Assembly: GCF_042676605.1 (NCBI RefSeq)
Contig: NZ_JBHTHQ010000021.1
Coordinates: 682,001-746,000 of the forward strand
Direction: 5' to 3'
Length of the DNA stretch: 64,000 nucleotides
DNA from: Alloscardovia venturai
GTDB lineage: Bacteria; Actinomycetota; Actinomycetes; Actinomycetales; Bifidobacteriaceae
Shown: piece by piece, positions 19,107 through 28,428 of the stretch
Layout: each line of letters opens with the position of its first letter
How positions within the stretch are numbered: position 1 is the stretch's first letter
Translations under genes and position numbers: made by a program
Notes under the pieces: model-generated
The model's database searches: none
Told to the model about the DNA's origin: nothing
Seen by the model: only the letters and a program-made list of their open reading frames with translations

Positions 19107-19538
19107 TTAAAGATTCAACACAGCAATAATCTCTTCTGGAATATTTCCATGAGTCGCCTTGGAGTATGGGCAAATTTCATCGGCACGATACGCAAGTTTT
19201 TGAACGATATCGAGGTCCAGGTCTGGCACACAAACTTCAATCTTTGCAGATAGACCCACGCTTCCTTCGCTTTTACCGTCATCACCTATAGTGATTGAGA
19301 CCCGTACTCGAGATTTCATCACTTTCATACCATTAACACGCATCTCTTTGGCAGCTGCCATAAGAGCGCTCTGATAGCACGCACCCCAACCAACTGCAAA
19401 GAGCTGCTCAGGGTTAACGCCTTCACCAGTACCTCCTAACTCTACCGGCGTTGAGGTTACAAATTGTGCAGACGGGTTTTCCGTCGTAGCGTGACCTGAC
19501 CTTCCTCCGGTCACAATTGCGCATGCTGTATATGGCAT
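19107..19538 (-). CDS. Organic hydroperoxide resistance protein (Ohr/OsmC)
   Basis: Ohr-type thiol peroxidases reduce lipid and organic peroxides. The two catalytic cysteines are Cys54 (WGACYQSALM) and Cys123 (EICPYSKATHGN), and the activating Arg is probably Arg13 in GGRSGHA. The length of 143 is typical. ATG 19538 is preferred over one 15 bases upstream because AAAGGA is correctly spaced before it and the family starts there. It is monocistronic. With sodA at 42 kb it forms part of an oxidative defence set in this window. Confidence 0.92.
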   Translation of the reverse strand: MPYTACAIVTGGRSGHATTENPSAQFVTSTPVELGGTGEGVNPEQLFAVGWGACYQSALMAAAKEMRVNGMKVMKSRVRVSITIGDDGKSEGSVGLSAKIEVCVPDLDLDIVQKLAYRADEICPYSKATHGNIPEEIIAVLNL

Positions 19539-19715
19539 TGCATTTCCTTTCATATCTGTGCATCTTCGCGTAGCGGTTTCCTACTTCACAAGTCGCTTAT
19601 TTCGCTTATCGTGCGTTTATTGTAAGCACGGCGCGACACGGCACACCCGAATTTTCGCTGATGACACTTCTTTTCAGGATATACATATAAAATATTGAGG
19701 GATAAAGGAGATTAC

Positions 19716-20912
19716 ATGGGCCAGTGGCTTCTCGGGTGGGCGAAGAAAGAGATAGTTCTCATCGTCGCTACACTCCTTGCAATCGTGTCGTGTTTCATCG
19801 TGCCATTCGACGCACAGTATGCTACGTATATACATTGGACTACTCTGGCACAACTTCTCTCACTAATGATTGTGGTTGCCGCGCTCCAGCGCATTGGCGT
19901 ATTCCACGTCATTGCCTCTCAGCTTCTCAAGACTGCTACTACTTCACGCATGGTCATTTTTATCTTGGTGTGTTTGCCATTTTTCTCGGCAATGCTTGTG
20001 ACAAATGACGTAGCTCTTGTCACCTTCGTTCCATTTGCAATTTCAGTCTTGATTATGGCAGACAAGGAGGAATGGGCACCTCTCGTTGTCACTCTTATGA
20101 CACTTGGAGCAAACATGGGGTCCATGCTTACTCCTATCGGTAACGCGCATAATCTCTATCTCAAAGCTCTTACCGGTATTTCCTCGTGGGACATGATTAA
20201 GATTATGGCACCATACTCAGCGGTGGCTTTTGCCTTACTTGCTTTGTGCATCTGGATTGGTTTCAACGGAAACAAAATGAAAGCAGTAGCCGACGAGAAT
20301 GATCTCGAACGTTCTGTCTTTGCACCTTCTCCTACTACTGAAAAACCTGACGAGATTCGCATTATGAACTTTGGTGGTGGCTATACAGGCTGGCGTACTT
20401 GGGTTTATCTCGCACTTTTCATCGTATGCTTACTCGGAGTTGGCGATATCATCCCACTTTGGCTTATGCTCGCTATCGTAGTCGTTGTCATGCTCTTTTG
20501 TGATATACGGGTCTTCCGTACCATTGATTGGGGACTACCACTCACCTTTATGATGTTCTTCATCTTTATCGGAAATATGAAGCGCGTACCTGAGTTCTAC
20601 TCTTTAGCGGCACAATTTGTCCAATATGATCCACTGGACGTCTCTGTCGTGACTTCGCAATTTATCTCAAACGTACCGGCTACCCTTCTGCTGTCAGGCT
20701 TCTCGCATCAGTGGACCGAACTTATCATCGGAACGAACTTAGGCGGCATGGGTACACTCATCGCGTCGATGGCATCGCTCGTATCCTACCGAAATATCGT
20801 AGCGAAGTTCCCTCATAAGAAGGGGCGCTATTTAGCTATATACACGGGACTTAATATTCTCTTCCTCGTCGTACTCCTTCCACTCGCGCATGTCATCACG
20901 TCGTTGTCCTAA
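19716..20912 (+). CDS. SLC13/ArsB-NhaD-type transporter
   Basis: This 398-residue polytopic protein (about ten helices) has the two pseudo-symmetric substrate motifs of the ion-transporter superfamily, LVTNDVALVTFVPF with NMGSMLTPIGNAHNLYL in the first half, and FISNVPATLLLSGF with GTNLGGMGTLIASMAS in the second. Relatives move dicarboxylates, citrate, arsenite or Na+/H+, so the substrate is unresolved. ATG 19716 follows AAAGGAG; a TTG 21 bases upstream is less likely. The gene stands alone, convergent with dnaG. Confidence 0.85.
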   Translation: MGQWLLGWAKKEIVLIVATLLAIVSCFIVPFDAQYATYIHWTTLAQLLSLMIVVAALQRIGVFHVIASQLLKTATTSRMVIFILVCLPFFSAMLVTNDVALVTFVPFAISVLIMADKEEWAPLVVTLMTLGANMGSMLTPIGNAHNLYLKALTGISSWDMIKIMAPYSAVAFALLALCIWIGFNGNKMKAVADENDLERSVFAPSPTTEKPDEIRIMNFGGGYTGWRTWVYLALFIVCLLGVGDIIPLWLMLAIVVVVMLFCDIRVFRTIDWGLPLTFMMFFIFIGNMKRVPEFYSLAAQFVQYDPLDVSVVTSQFISNVPATLLLSGFSHQWTELIIGTNLGGMGTLIASMASLVSYRNIVAKFPHKKGRYLAIYTGLNILFLVVLLPLAHVITSLS

Positions 20913-20968
20913 CCCACACAACGATAAGACGAGACTTTTCCTATCCTGATTTGTCAGTTTAAGTTCAC

Positions 20969-23005
20969 CTAATTATTGTTTACGCTCATAGCATCTGCGC
21001 GAAGTTTCTCCAATTGAGTAATCTGCTGAAGAAGCTTCAACTTCTCCGTGTCATCTCCGACGCGATTCATCTGAATCCTCAGTCGAGCAATAGTGCGCAT
21101 AGTGTCCGCGTCGATAAGTTTACCAGCCACCTGACTTGCAAATTGCGCCTGCGCAGGAGAAATGGAAGGCGCTCCCCCCTGTGCCTGTGCTTGAGACTCA
21201 CGTGCAGAACCAATGGAATCATCCTCTTCAGGAATCGGCAGCTGCATCACAGCAAGCTCATCTATCACTGGCTTAAGCAGAGGCCCCGCAGCCTTGGAAA
21301 GGTTATGCATCCAAAGTCCCGCACTGACACTGCGGTCCGGAAGTCCTCCAGCTACCACTACCGCACGATAAAGGTCCCTAAAGACGGGTATAGCAAAGGT
21401 CGTTTCACTCATCAAAACAGCTGTTTGCTGGTCGAGTGCCCATGGAATTTGCACGAGCACAGCCATCATCTGCTGCTCAGCAGCGAACACAGCATCATCC
21501 ACGCGATAGTAATGCTGGCTGTGAACGTTGTAGCGTTCGAGTGCCTTGCGATCTTGCGCAGTAGTAAAGTCAGGGCCTTCCAAACGACGAGCAGGAGTAA
21601 AACGTCCCCCACTATAAGCATCTTCGTCATGAATGTGGTGAGCGCGACGGTTTGATGCCACTTCTCTACGCATCGTATCAATGTCTATGCCAATCTCGCG
21701 TGCTGCATTTCGTGCGTACTCTCCCCACAGTGAACGGTCACGAATCTGCGCGATAATCGGCGCGACAGCTTTCATCGCACCCACACGCCCTGCAGTATAT
21801 TGCGTATCAAAGCGAGAAATAGCAGTATGGATGACCCAATCTACAAGAGGCTGCTTCGAATCAATCAATTGCTTAATCGCATCATTGCCATACGTAATGC
21901 GCAAGTCACACGGATCCAAATTATCGCGAGCGATGGCAACGAAAGTTTGAGAGAGGAAAGCATTGTCAAGTTGAAAAGCGCGCAATGCCGCCTTCTGCCC
22001 TGCAGCGTCACCATCGAAAGTAAAAATTACACCTGATCCTTGAGTAGGGCCAACTAGTTTCAGCCCACCCATAGAAGAGTCAGAGATGAGGCGACGAATG
22101 AGTTTCGCGTGCTCCATACCAAATGCCGTACCACACGTCGCCACAGCATTTGTTACGCCTGCAAGATGGCATGCCATCACATCGGTATAGCCTTCCACCA
22201 CCACGACTTGGCGATTCTCAGCGATAGAATTTTTCGCTAAGTCAATGCCGTAAAGTACACGATTCTTATGGTAAAGAGCTGTGTCTGCCGTGTTAATGTA
22301 TTTACCAGGGTTCGTATCATCGTCGTAAAGTTTGCGCGCACCAAACCCGATCACCTGACCTGTCGTGTCACGAATAGGCCATGTAGCACGACCACGAAAA
22401 TAGTCATACACCCCGCCTCGCTGATTTGCTCGAGCAAGACCCGCATCAATCATTTCCTGGTGCGTAAAGCCCTGTGATGCCAAGTGTCTCGAAAGCTCAT
22501 CCCAACCACGAGGAGCATAGCCACAGCCGAAATATTCACAGTCTGCTTGCGAAAAATTTCTGCCTCCCAAAAGTTGGCGAGCAGGCAGCGCCTCTTTCGT
22601 CATAAGCTGACTCATAAAGAACTTTTGCGCAGCCGCATTTGCCTCAAGTAAACGCGAACGCGAAGAGCCACGATGCTGCGATACTTGCCCCTGTACCGAC
22701 TGATCATAGTGAAGTTCAATTCGGTACTTGTCAGCAAGGAATTGCACAGCTTCGGGGAACTCAATTCCCTCTGCCCGCTGCACAAATTCAAAAACGTCGC
22801 CGCCGAGACCACAACCGAAACATTTCCAGTGATTATTAACTGTATTGACATTAAAGCTTGGAGTTTTCTCATCATGGAATGGGCATAGACCTTTGTATGC
22901 ACTCGAACCAGCAGGCTGTAAAGTAACCGTCGCAGACACAATATCGTATAAATCCGCTGCTTCACGGACTTTTTCAATATCTTCTTTAACGATACGCCCT
23001 GCCAT
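20969..23005 (-). CDS. dnaG: DNA primase (DnaG)
   Basis: DnaG makes RNA primers at the replication fork. The N-terminal zinc finger is CHC2 type (Cys41, His44, Cys62, Cys65), followed by the RNA polymerase core. The TOPRIM domain carries VVVVEGYTDVMACH (about residues 262-275) and the metal site FTFDGDAAGQKAA (about 322-334). The C-terminal part after about residue 450 is the variable DnaB-interacting region with a basic, Gln-rich tail. Length 678 fits actinobacterial primases. AGGGGAG precedes ATG 23005. Confidence 0.96.
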   Translation of the reverse strand: MAGRIVKEDIEKVREAADLYDIVSATVTLQPAGSSAYKGLCPFHDEKTPSFNVNTVNNHWKCFGCGLGGDVFEFVQRAEGIEFPEAVQFLADKYRIELHYDQSVQGQVSQHRGSSRSRLLEANAAAQKFFMSQLMTKEALPARQLLGGRNFSQADCEYFGCGYAPRGWDELSRHLASQGFTHQEMIDAGLARANQRGGVYDYFRGRATWPIRDTTGQVIGFGARKLYDDDTNPGKYINTADTALYHKNRVLYGIDLAKNSIAENRQVVVVEGYTDVMACHLAGVTNAVATCGTAFGMEHAKLIRRLISDSSMGGLKLVGPTQGSGVIFTFDGDAAGQKAALRAFQLDNAFLSQTFVAIARDNLDPCDLRITYGNDAIKQLIDSKQPLVDWVIHTAISRFDTQYTAGRVGAMKAVAPIIAQIRDRSLWGEYARNAAREIGIDIDTMRREVASNRRAHHIHDEDAYSGGRFTPARRLEGPDFTTAQDRKALERYNVHSQHYYRVDDAVFAAEQQMMAVLVQIPWALDQQTAVLMSETTFAIPVFRDLYRAVVVAGGLPDRSVSAGLWMHNLSKAAGPLLKPVIDELAVMQLPIPEEDDSIGSARESQAQAQGGAPSISPAQAQFASQVAGKLIDADTMRTIARLRIQMNRVGDDTEKLKLLQQITQLEKLRADAMSVNNN

Positions 23006-23353
23006 AACTCCCCTATCTTTTTAAGATATATCTACACTACTTCAACCTCACGAGTATCACTATACCGTTGGCTCTCAGCTGCATCTCTGTATTGCACGCA
23101 CATGCATTCGTATGCATTTCTTCCGTGTTAACAATACCTAATAGTCCACAATATGACCGTTTTTATGATACAAATTTTGCCTGAAAATTCAAGCTTCATA
23201 GGTATTTCTCCCGGTCATATATGCCTATTTAACGTATCCGTAACATATATGCAAGGACAGATTTCTACACTGACATCACTTAAAGGTATCGCTTACGACA
23301 ACGACAGTCACCAAGACCGCAGTGCCCGAGAAGGACCCTAGAAGGGAGTAATC

Positions 23354-26053
23354 ATGACCCATCGTTCAACTTTGACTGTAAATGGCAAAGACTACAGTTA
23401 CGTCGATATCGCACGCACGGTAAGTGAACACGGACATGACATCTCCGACATGCCGTACAGTATCCGCATTCTCCTTGAGAGCTTACTGCGCAAAAGTGCA
23501 GATGGCCCTGATGCCAACCAGTACATTAACGCTCTAGCAAGCTACGATGCAGCGCACATCAGCGGAGAGATACCGTTCAAACCAAGTCGTATCATTCTCC
23601 AGGACTTCACGGGAGTACCTGTAGTCGTTGACCTTGCTTCCATGCGTAACGCCATAGTAAAGCGCGGTGGCAAGGCACACGACATTAATCCTGAAATTCC
23701 TGTAGATCTTGTCATTGATCACTCTGTGCAAGTGGACGTATCAGGCTGCGCAGATGCATTGCCGCGCAATATGGCTCGCGAATTTGAGCGCAATGGCGAG
23801 CGATACACTTTCCTCAAGTGGGCTGAGGGCTCATTTGATAATTATCGCGTCATCCCTCCTGCTACTGGAATTATTCATCAGGTCAATATTGAGTATTTAA
23901 GCAACGTCATCATTGCCGACCACGATGGCACTGTCTACCCTGATTCCATGTTTGGCACAGATTCACACACAACCATGATTAATGGCATTGGCGTGCTCGG
24001 CTGGGGTGTCGGAGGTATTGAGGCGGAAGCCGCTATGCTCGGAGAAGCATCTTATTTCCCACTTCCTGAGGTTATCGGCGTACACATCACCGGAACACTA
24101 CCTAAGACCGCTACTGCTACCGATGTAGCGCTTCACATTACTCATGTTCTCCGCCAAGAAGGCGTTGTGGGAAAGTTTGTGGAGTATTTCGGAGAGGGGC
24201 TCAGTCAGCTTGCTTTAGCAGACCGCGCCACCATCGCAAATATGGCTCCTGAGTACGGTGCTACGTGTGGTTACTTCCCTATCGACGAGGAAACTTTGCG
24301 GTATATGGAGCTCACAGGTCGAGATGCTGATCATATAGAACTGACACGCGCATACGCCACAGCAAATCATCTCTTCTACGATACTTCTGACGATACATCA
24401 GAAAAAGCGCAAGGGCACAAGTATCCTCGCTACACTCGAGTCGTCGAAGTAGACCTTGGCACAGTAGAGCCAAGCATCTCTGGCCCTAAGCGCCCTCAAG
24501 ACCTCATAGCACTCAGTGATGCGAAAAAAGAGTTTAGAGCTAGCGTGACACGAGACGCTGGAGTACGCGGATTTGGCTTAAACAACGATGAGTTTAACAA
24601 AACTGCTACCGTCACAATGAATGGACATGATTATGAACTTAAAACAGGTCATGTAGCCATTGCCGCTATAACGTCGTGCACAAATACGTCTAATCCTTAT
24701 GTGCTCATGGCCGCAGGACTCCTCGCACGCAATGCCGTCAACCTTGGTCTCTACGTAGATCCCACAGTCAAGACATCGCTGGCTCCTGGATCAAAGGTTG
24801 TGACCGGATACCTCACAAACTCTGGCTTGCAGAAGTATCTTGACCAGCTGGGCTTTAACATCGTAGGATACGGGTGCACGACGTGCATTGGAAATTCAGG
24901 TCCTCTCAGTTCTGAGGTAAGCGAAGCTATCACGCAAACCGATTTGCTTGCGAGCGCGGTGCTCTCTGGAAATCGCAATTTCGAGGGGCGCATTAACCCA
25001 CTTGTCAAGGCAAACTTTCTTGCTTCCCCACCACTCGTCGTCGCCTATGCTCTCGCCGGGACAACTGATATTGACCTTACGCGCGAACCGCTCGGTTATG
25101 GAGCAAACGGCGAAGCTGTGTATTTGGCAGATATCATGCCTTCATCTCAAGAAATTGATGAATTTGTACGCCGATATGTGACACGAGAACTTTTTGAAGA
25201 GCAGTACGCTCACGTGTTTGACGACAATGCACGGTGGAACGCCATTGAAGTGGAATCTTCTGACACGTATGCATGGGATACGCACTCTACGTACATCCAA
25301 AATCCTCCATATTTCGACTCAGTAGACGAACCCGCGCGCATACCATCCCTCACAGGTCTTAAAGTCCTTGCTAAATTCGGCGACACGGTCACCACTGATC
25401 ATATTTCACCTGCTGGTGCGATTGCGCTCAATTCCCCTGCGGGACAATACCTCACGGACCACGGTATTGCGCACCGTGATTTCAATTCATATGGGAGCCG
25501 TCGCGGAAATCACGAGGTCATGATGCGTGGCACATTTGGCAACATTCGCATTAAGAACGAACTTGCTGACGGAAAAGTGGGAGGTTTTACCAAGAAAGAC
25601 GGTGCAATTACCACTATCTATGATGCGGCAATGGACTATAAAGCTCACGGCATCTCCACCCTCGTCATTGCGGGAAAAGATTACGGTATGGGTTCCTCAC
25701 GCGACTGGGCAGCCAAAGGTGCAGGACTCTTAGGAGTCAAAGCGGTGCTCGCTGAGAGTTTCGAGCGCATTCACCGCTCAAACCTCGTCATGATGGGAGT
25801 TCTCCCTCTTCAATTCATCGATGGTCAGTGTGCACAATCTCTCGGGTTGACAGGATATGAAACGTACGATATCGCACTGCATTCAGATCCAAATATTCAT
25901 GAAAAGGTGCGCATCACTGCCACACGTGCGGACGGCTCGCGCTTGGAGTTTAGCGCTATCGCTCGTTTCGATACAGCGGCGGACATTGAACAGTATAAGA
26001 ACGGCGGAATCCTACCAATGGTCGTACGTAAAAAGTTAGGAGGCTTACAATGA
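23354..26053 (+). CDS. acnA: Aconitate hydratase A
   Basis: AcnA interconverts citrate and isocitrate. The three iron-sulfur ligands are visible in TSCTNTSNP (about residue 438) and CTTCIGN (about residues 504 and 507). The swivel domain has KDYGMGSSRDWAAKG near residue 777. The 899-residue length is normal for AcnA/IRP1-type enzymes. AGAAGGGAG precedes the ATG. It is the first gene of a tight three-gene operon with citrate synthase and isocitrate dehydrogenase and overlaps gltA by four bases (ATGA). The 348 bases upstream hold no gene I can support and must contain the promoter. Confidence 0.96.
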   Translation: MTHRSTLTVNGKDYSYVDIARTVSEHGHDISDMPYSIRILLESLLRKSADGPDANQYINALASYDAAHISGEIPFKPSRIILQDFTGVPVVVDLASMRNAIVKRGGKAHDINPEIPVDLVIDHSVQVDVSGCADALPRNMAREFERNGERYTFLKWAEGSFDNYRVIPPATGIIHQVNIEYLSNVIIADHDGTVYPDSMFGTDSHTTMINGIGVLGWGVGGIEAEAAMLGEASYFPLPEVIGVHITGTLPKTATATDVALHITHVLRQEGVVGKFVEYFGEGLSQLALADRATIANMAPEYGATCGYFPIDEETLRYMELTGRDADHIELTRAYATANHLFYDTSDDTSEKAQGHKYPRYTRVVEVDLGTVEPSISGPKRPQDLIALSDAKKEFRASVTRDAGVRGFGLNNDEFNKTATVTMNGHDYELKTGHVAIAAITSCTNTSNPYVLMAAGLLARNAVNLGLYVDPTVKTSLAPGSKVVTGYLTNSGLQKYLDQLGFNIVGYGCTTCIGNSGPLSSEVSEAITQTDLLASAVLSGNRNFEGRINPLVKANFLASPPLVVAYALAGTTDIDLTREPLGYGANGEAVYLADIMPSSQEIDEFVRRYVTRELFEEQYAHVFDDNARWNAIEVESSDTYAWDTHSTYIQNPPYFDSVDEPARIPSLTGLKVLAKFGDTVTTDHISPAGAIALNSPAGQYLTDHGIAHRDFNSYGSRRGNHEVMMRGTFGNIRIKNELADGKVGGFTKKDGAITTIYDAAMDYKAHGISTLVIAGKDYGMGSSRDWAAKGAGLLGVKAVLAESFERIHRSNLVMMGVLPLQFIDGQCAQSLGLTGYETYDIALHSDPNIHEKVRITATRADGSRLEFSAIARFDTAADIEQYKNGGILPMVVRKKLGGLQ

Positions 26054-27180
26054 CTGACACAACTTCGCGCGACGGACTTAAAGATACTATCGCTTGCCAG
26101 ACGCGCATTAGTTCCATTATCGATGAGCAACTTTCCTACGCAGGCTACAATATCTCTGAGCTTATGGACAACGGTGCAAGTTTTGAAGAGGTCATCTATC
26201 TCTTATGGAATTTGCATTTGCCTACGCAGATTGAGCTCAACCATTTCGTGACAGAACTACGCAATCATTATGAGATTTCCGATGCTGTCGAGCAATGCAT
26301 CCTCATCCAATCTAGGCGTCACCTCCACCCGATGAGTGTCTTACGCTCTACAGTGAGTTTGCTCGGCGTATACAATGTGCATGCAGAGGACACCTCCCTT
26401 GAAGCTCGCTATGATCAAAGCATCCAGCTCATGGCAAAGATGCCGACGATTATCGCCACATTTGCTAGGCTCCGCAAAGGCCTTACGCCTATCGCACCAC
26501 GCAAAGATTTAAGTTTCGCAGCAAACTTCCTCTACATGCTTAATGGTGCTGAGCCTGACCCTATCGCCGTAGAGGCGCTCGACAAAGCTCTCGTCCTTCA
26601 CGCCGACCATGAACTCAATGCTTCCACATTTGCCGCCCGCGTGTGCGCTTCCACGCTCTCCGACATTTATTCTTGTGTGACCACTGCCATCGGTACGCTT
26701 AAAGGTCCTCTTCACGGTGGAGCGAACGAGCGTGTCTTTGAAATGCTCTGTGAGATCCGCGATACGAATGCGCAAGTAGAAGATTACCTTCAGGAGAAAC
26801 TTAATTCCGCGGAAAAAATTACGGGCTTCGGGCATCGCGTTTACAAGCACCAAGATCCGCGTGAAAAATATCTGCGTGACATGGCACAAAAGCTCACCGA
26901 AGGTACCGATGATGAAATATTCTTCACTCTATCTCGCAGGATTGAAGATTATATGAAGAACACAAAGGGGCTTATCCCTAACGTAGACTTCTACTCTGCT
27001 ACCGTATATCACAGCTTGGGCATTGACTCAGACATCTTTACTCTCGTCTTTGCGATGAGCCGCGTGTCAGGCTGGATAGCACATATCCAAGAACAACAGA
27101 AGCATAATAAACTTATTCGTCCACGCTCGCAGTATACTGGTCCGCAAAATCTTGAGTATTTACCTATAGGGAGGCGTTAA
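26050..27180 (+). CDS. gltA: Citrate synthase
   Basis: Citrate synthase condenses acetyl-CoA and oxaloacetate. The 376-residue chain shows GGANERVFEML and ITGFGHRVYKHQDPREKYL, holding two catalytic His residues, and an Asp in IPNVDFYSATVYHSLGI. It is the short, dimer-type enzyme seen in Firmicutes (opening GLKDTIACQTRISSIID...LSYAGYNISELM) rather than the roughly 430-residue form common in actinobacteria. It overlaps acnA by ATGA and abuts icd with no spacer, so all three are coupled. Confidence 0.95.
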   Translation: MTDTTSRDGLKDTIACQTRISSIIDEQLSYAGYNISELMDNGASFEEVIYLLWNLHLPTQIELNHFVTELRNHYEISDAVEQCILIQSRRHLHPMSVLRSTVSLLGVYNVHAEDTSLEARYDQSIQLMAKMPTIIATFARLRKGLTPIAPRKDLSFAANFLYMLNGAEPDPIAVEALDKALVLHADHELNASTFAARVCASTLSDIYSCVTTAIGTLKGPLHGGANERVFEMLCEIRDTNAQVEDYLQEKLNSAEKITGFGHRVYKHQDPREKYLRDMAQKLTEGTDDEIFFTLSRRIEDYMKNTKGLIPNVDFYSATVYHSLGIDSDIFTLVFAMSRVSGWIAHIQEQQKHNKLIRPRSQYTGPQNLEYLPIGRR

Positions 27181-28359
27181 ATGACTCGCATTACTATGAC
27201 CTCTGGTACACTCGTTGTTCCAGATAATCCCACCATCCCATTCATCGAGGGCGACGGTATAGGTGCTGATATTTGGGAAAATTCACGTGCCGTATTTGAT
27301 GCTGCTGTATCTTATACTTATGGCAGCACTCGCCACGTCGAGTGGAAGCAAGTCCTCGCAGGAAAGAAAGCCCACGCCCAGTGCGGCACAAGTCTTCCAT
27401 CAGAAACTATCGAAGAAATTCGCCGCAGTCTCATTGCTATCAAAGGGCCGCTTGAAACTCCCGTCGGAGAAGGTATACGCTCTCTCAACGTAGCCTTGCG
27501 TCAAGAACTTGATTTATATGCTTGCGTGCGCCCTGTCCGCTACTTTGCTGGCATCGAAAGTCCTCTCAAACATCCTGAGAATACTGACATTACTATCTTC
27601 CGTGAGAATACCGAAGATATTTATGCTGGAATCGAGTGGAATGCTGGTACTTCTGAAGTTCGTAAGGTCATCGACTTCTTACAGCACAACATGAACGTTA
27701 CTAAGATTCGGTTTCCCCAGACGAGTAGCATTGGCATCAAGCCAATTTCCCGCGAAGGCTCAGAGCGTCTCATCCGCAGCGCCATTGAATATGCGCTGGC
27801 ACATAAACTCAGGCACGTCACACTTGTACATAAAGGCAATATTCAAAAATTTACCGAAGGTGGATTCCGCCGATGGGGTTACGAGCTGGCACAACGCGAA
27901 TATGCGAACGAGATTGCAGACGGGCGTTTGGAAATCAATGATATTATCGCCGATAATTTCCTCCAGCAAATCTTACTCAATCCGCAGCGTTTCGACGTCG
28001 TTGCCCTTACTAATCTTAATGGAGACTACGCCTCTGATGCTCTTGCCGCTCAAGTAGGAGGTATCGGCATCTCTCCCGGTGCGAATATCAACTACGCGAG
28101 TGGTCATGCTATCTTCGAGGCAACCCATGGCACAGCTCCAGACATCGCAGGACAGAACAAGGCAAATCCAAGTTCGCTCCTTCTATCTGGCTGTATGATG
28201 TTTGAGTATATCGGCTGGAGCAAGGTAGCAGATGTCATTCGCGAAGCACTCCAGAAAACTTTTGCCGCTGGACTTTTTACCGCAGATCTTGCCCCATCAG
28301 CTCGTACAGCGTTGAGTACAAGTGACTTCGCGCAGGCTGTGATAGACCAGATCTCGTAA
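27181..28359 (+). CDS. icd: NADP-type isocitrate dehydrogenase
   Basis: Icd oxidises isocitrate to 2-oxoglutarate with NAD(P)+. Substrate-binding residues lie in SLNVALRQELDLYACVRPVRYF and FRENTEDIYAGIEW, and the metal/nucleotide region in NLNGDYASDALAAQVGGIG and FEATHGTAPDIAGQNKANP. Length 392 is slightly shorter than E. coli Icd. The start codon follows the gltA stop with no gap. With acnA and gltA it completes an oxidative half-cycle to 2-oxoglutarate, most likely for glutamate synthesis, as no other TCA gene is in the window. Cofactor preference is inferred from family, not from residues checked here. Confidence 0.94.
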   Translation: MTRITMTSGTLVVPDNPTIPFIEGDGIGADIWENSRAVFDAAVSYTYGSTRHVEWKQVLAGKKAHAQCGTSLPSETIEEIRRSLIAIKGPLETPVGEGIRSLNVALRQELDLYACVRPVRYFAGIESPLKHPENTDITIFRENTEDIYAGIEWNAGTSEVRKVIDFLQHNMNVTKIRFPQTSSIGIKPISREGSERLIRSAIEYALAHKLRHVTLVHKGNIQKFTEGGFRRWGYELAQREYANEIADGRLEINDIIADNFLQQILLNPQRFDVVALTNLNGDYASDALAAQVGGIGISPGANINYASGHAIFEATHGTAPDIAGQNKANPSSLLLSGCMMFEYIGWSKVADVIREALQKTFAAGLFTADLAPSARTALSTSDFAQAVIDQIS

Positions 28360-28428
28360 TTGAGAAAGCTTGCATACTCTAACGTACCACATACAACTGT
28401 GCGCCTGTGCGCACACCTATGTGCGGTA

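Noticed and set aside
23153..23341. 62-codon frame upstream of acnA
   Set aside because: No ribosome site and no recognisable domain; better read as promoter region.
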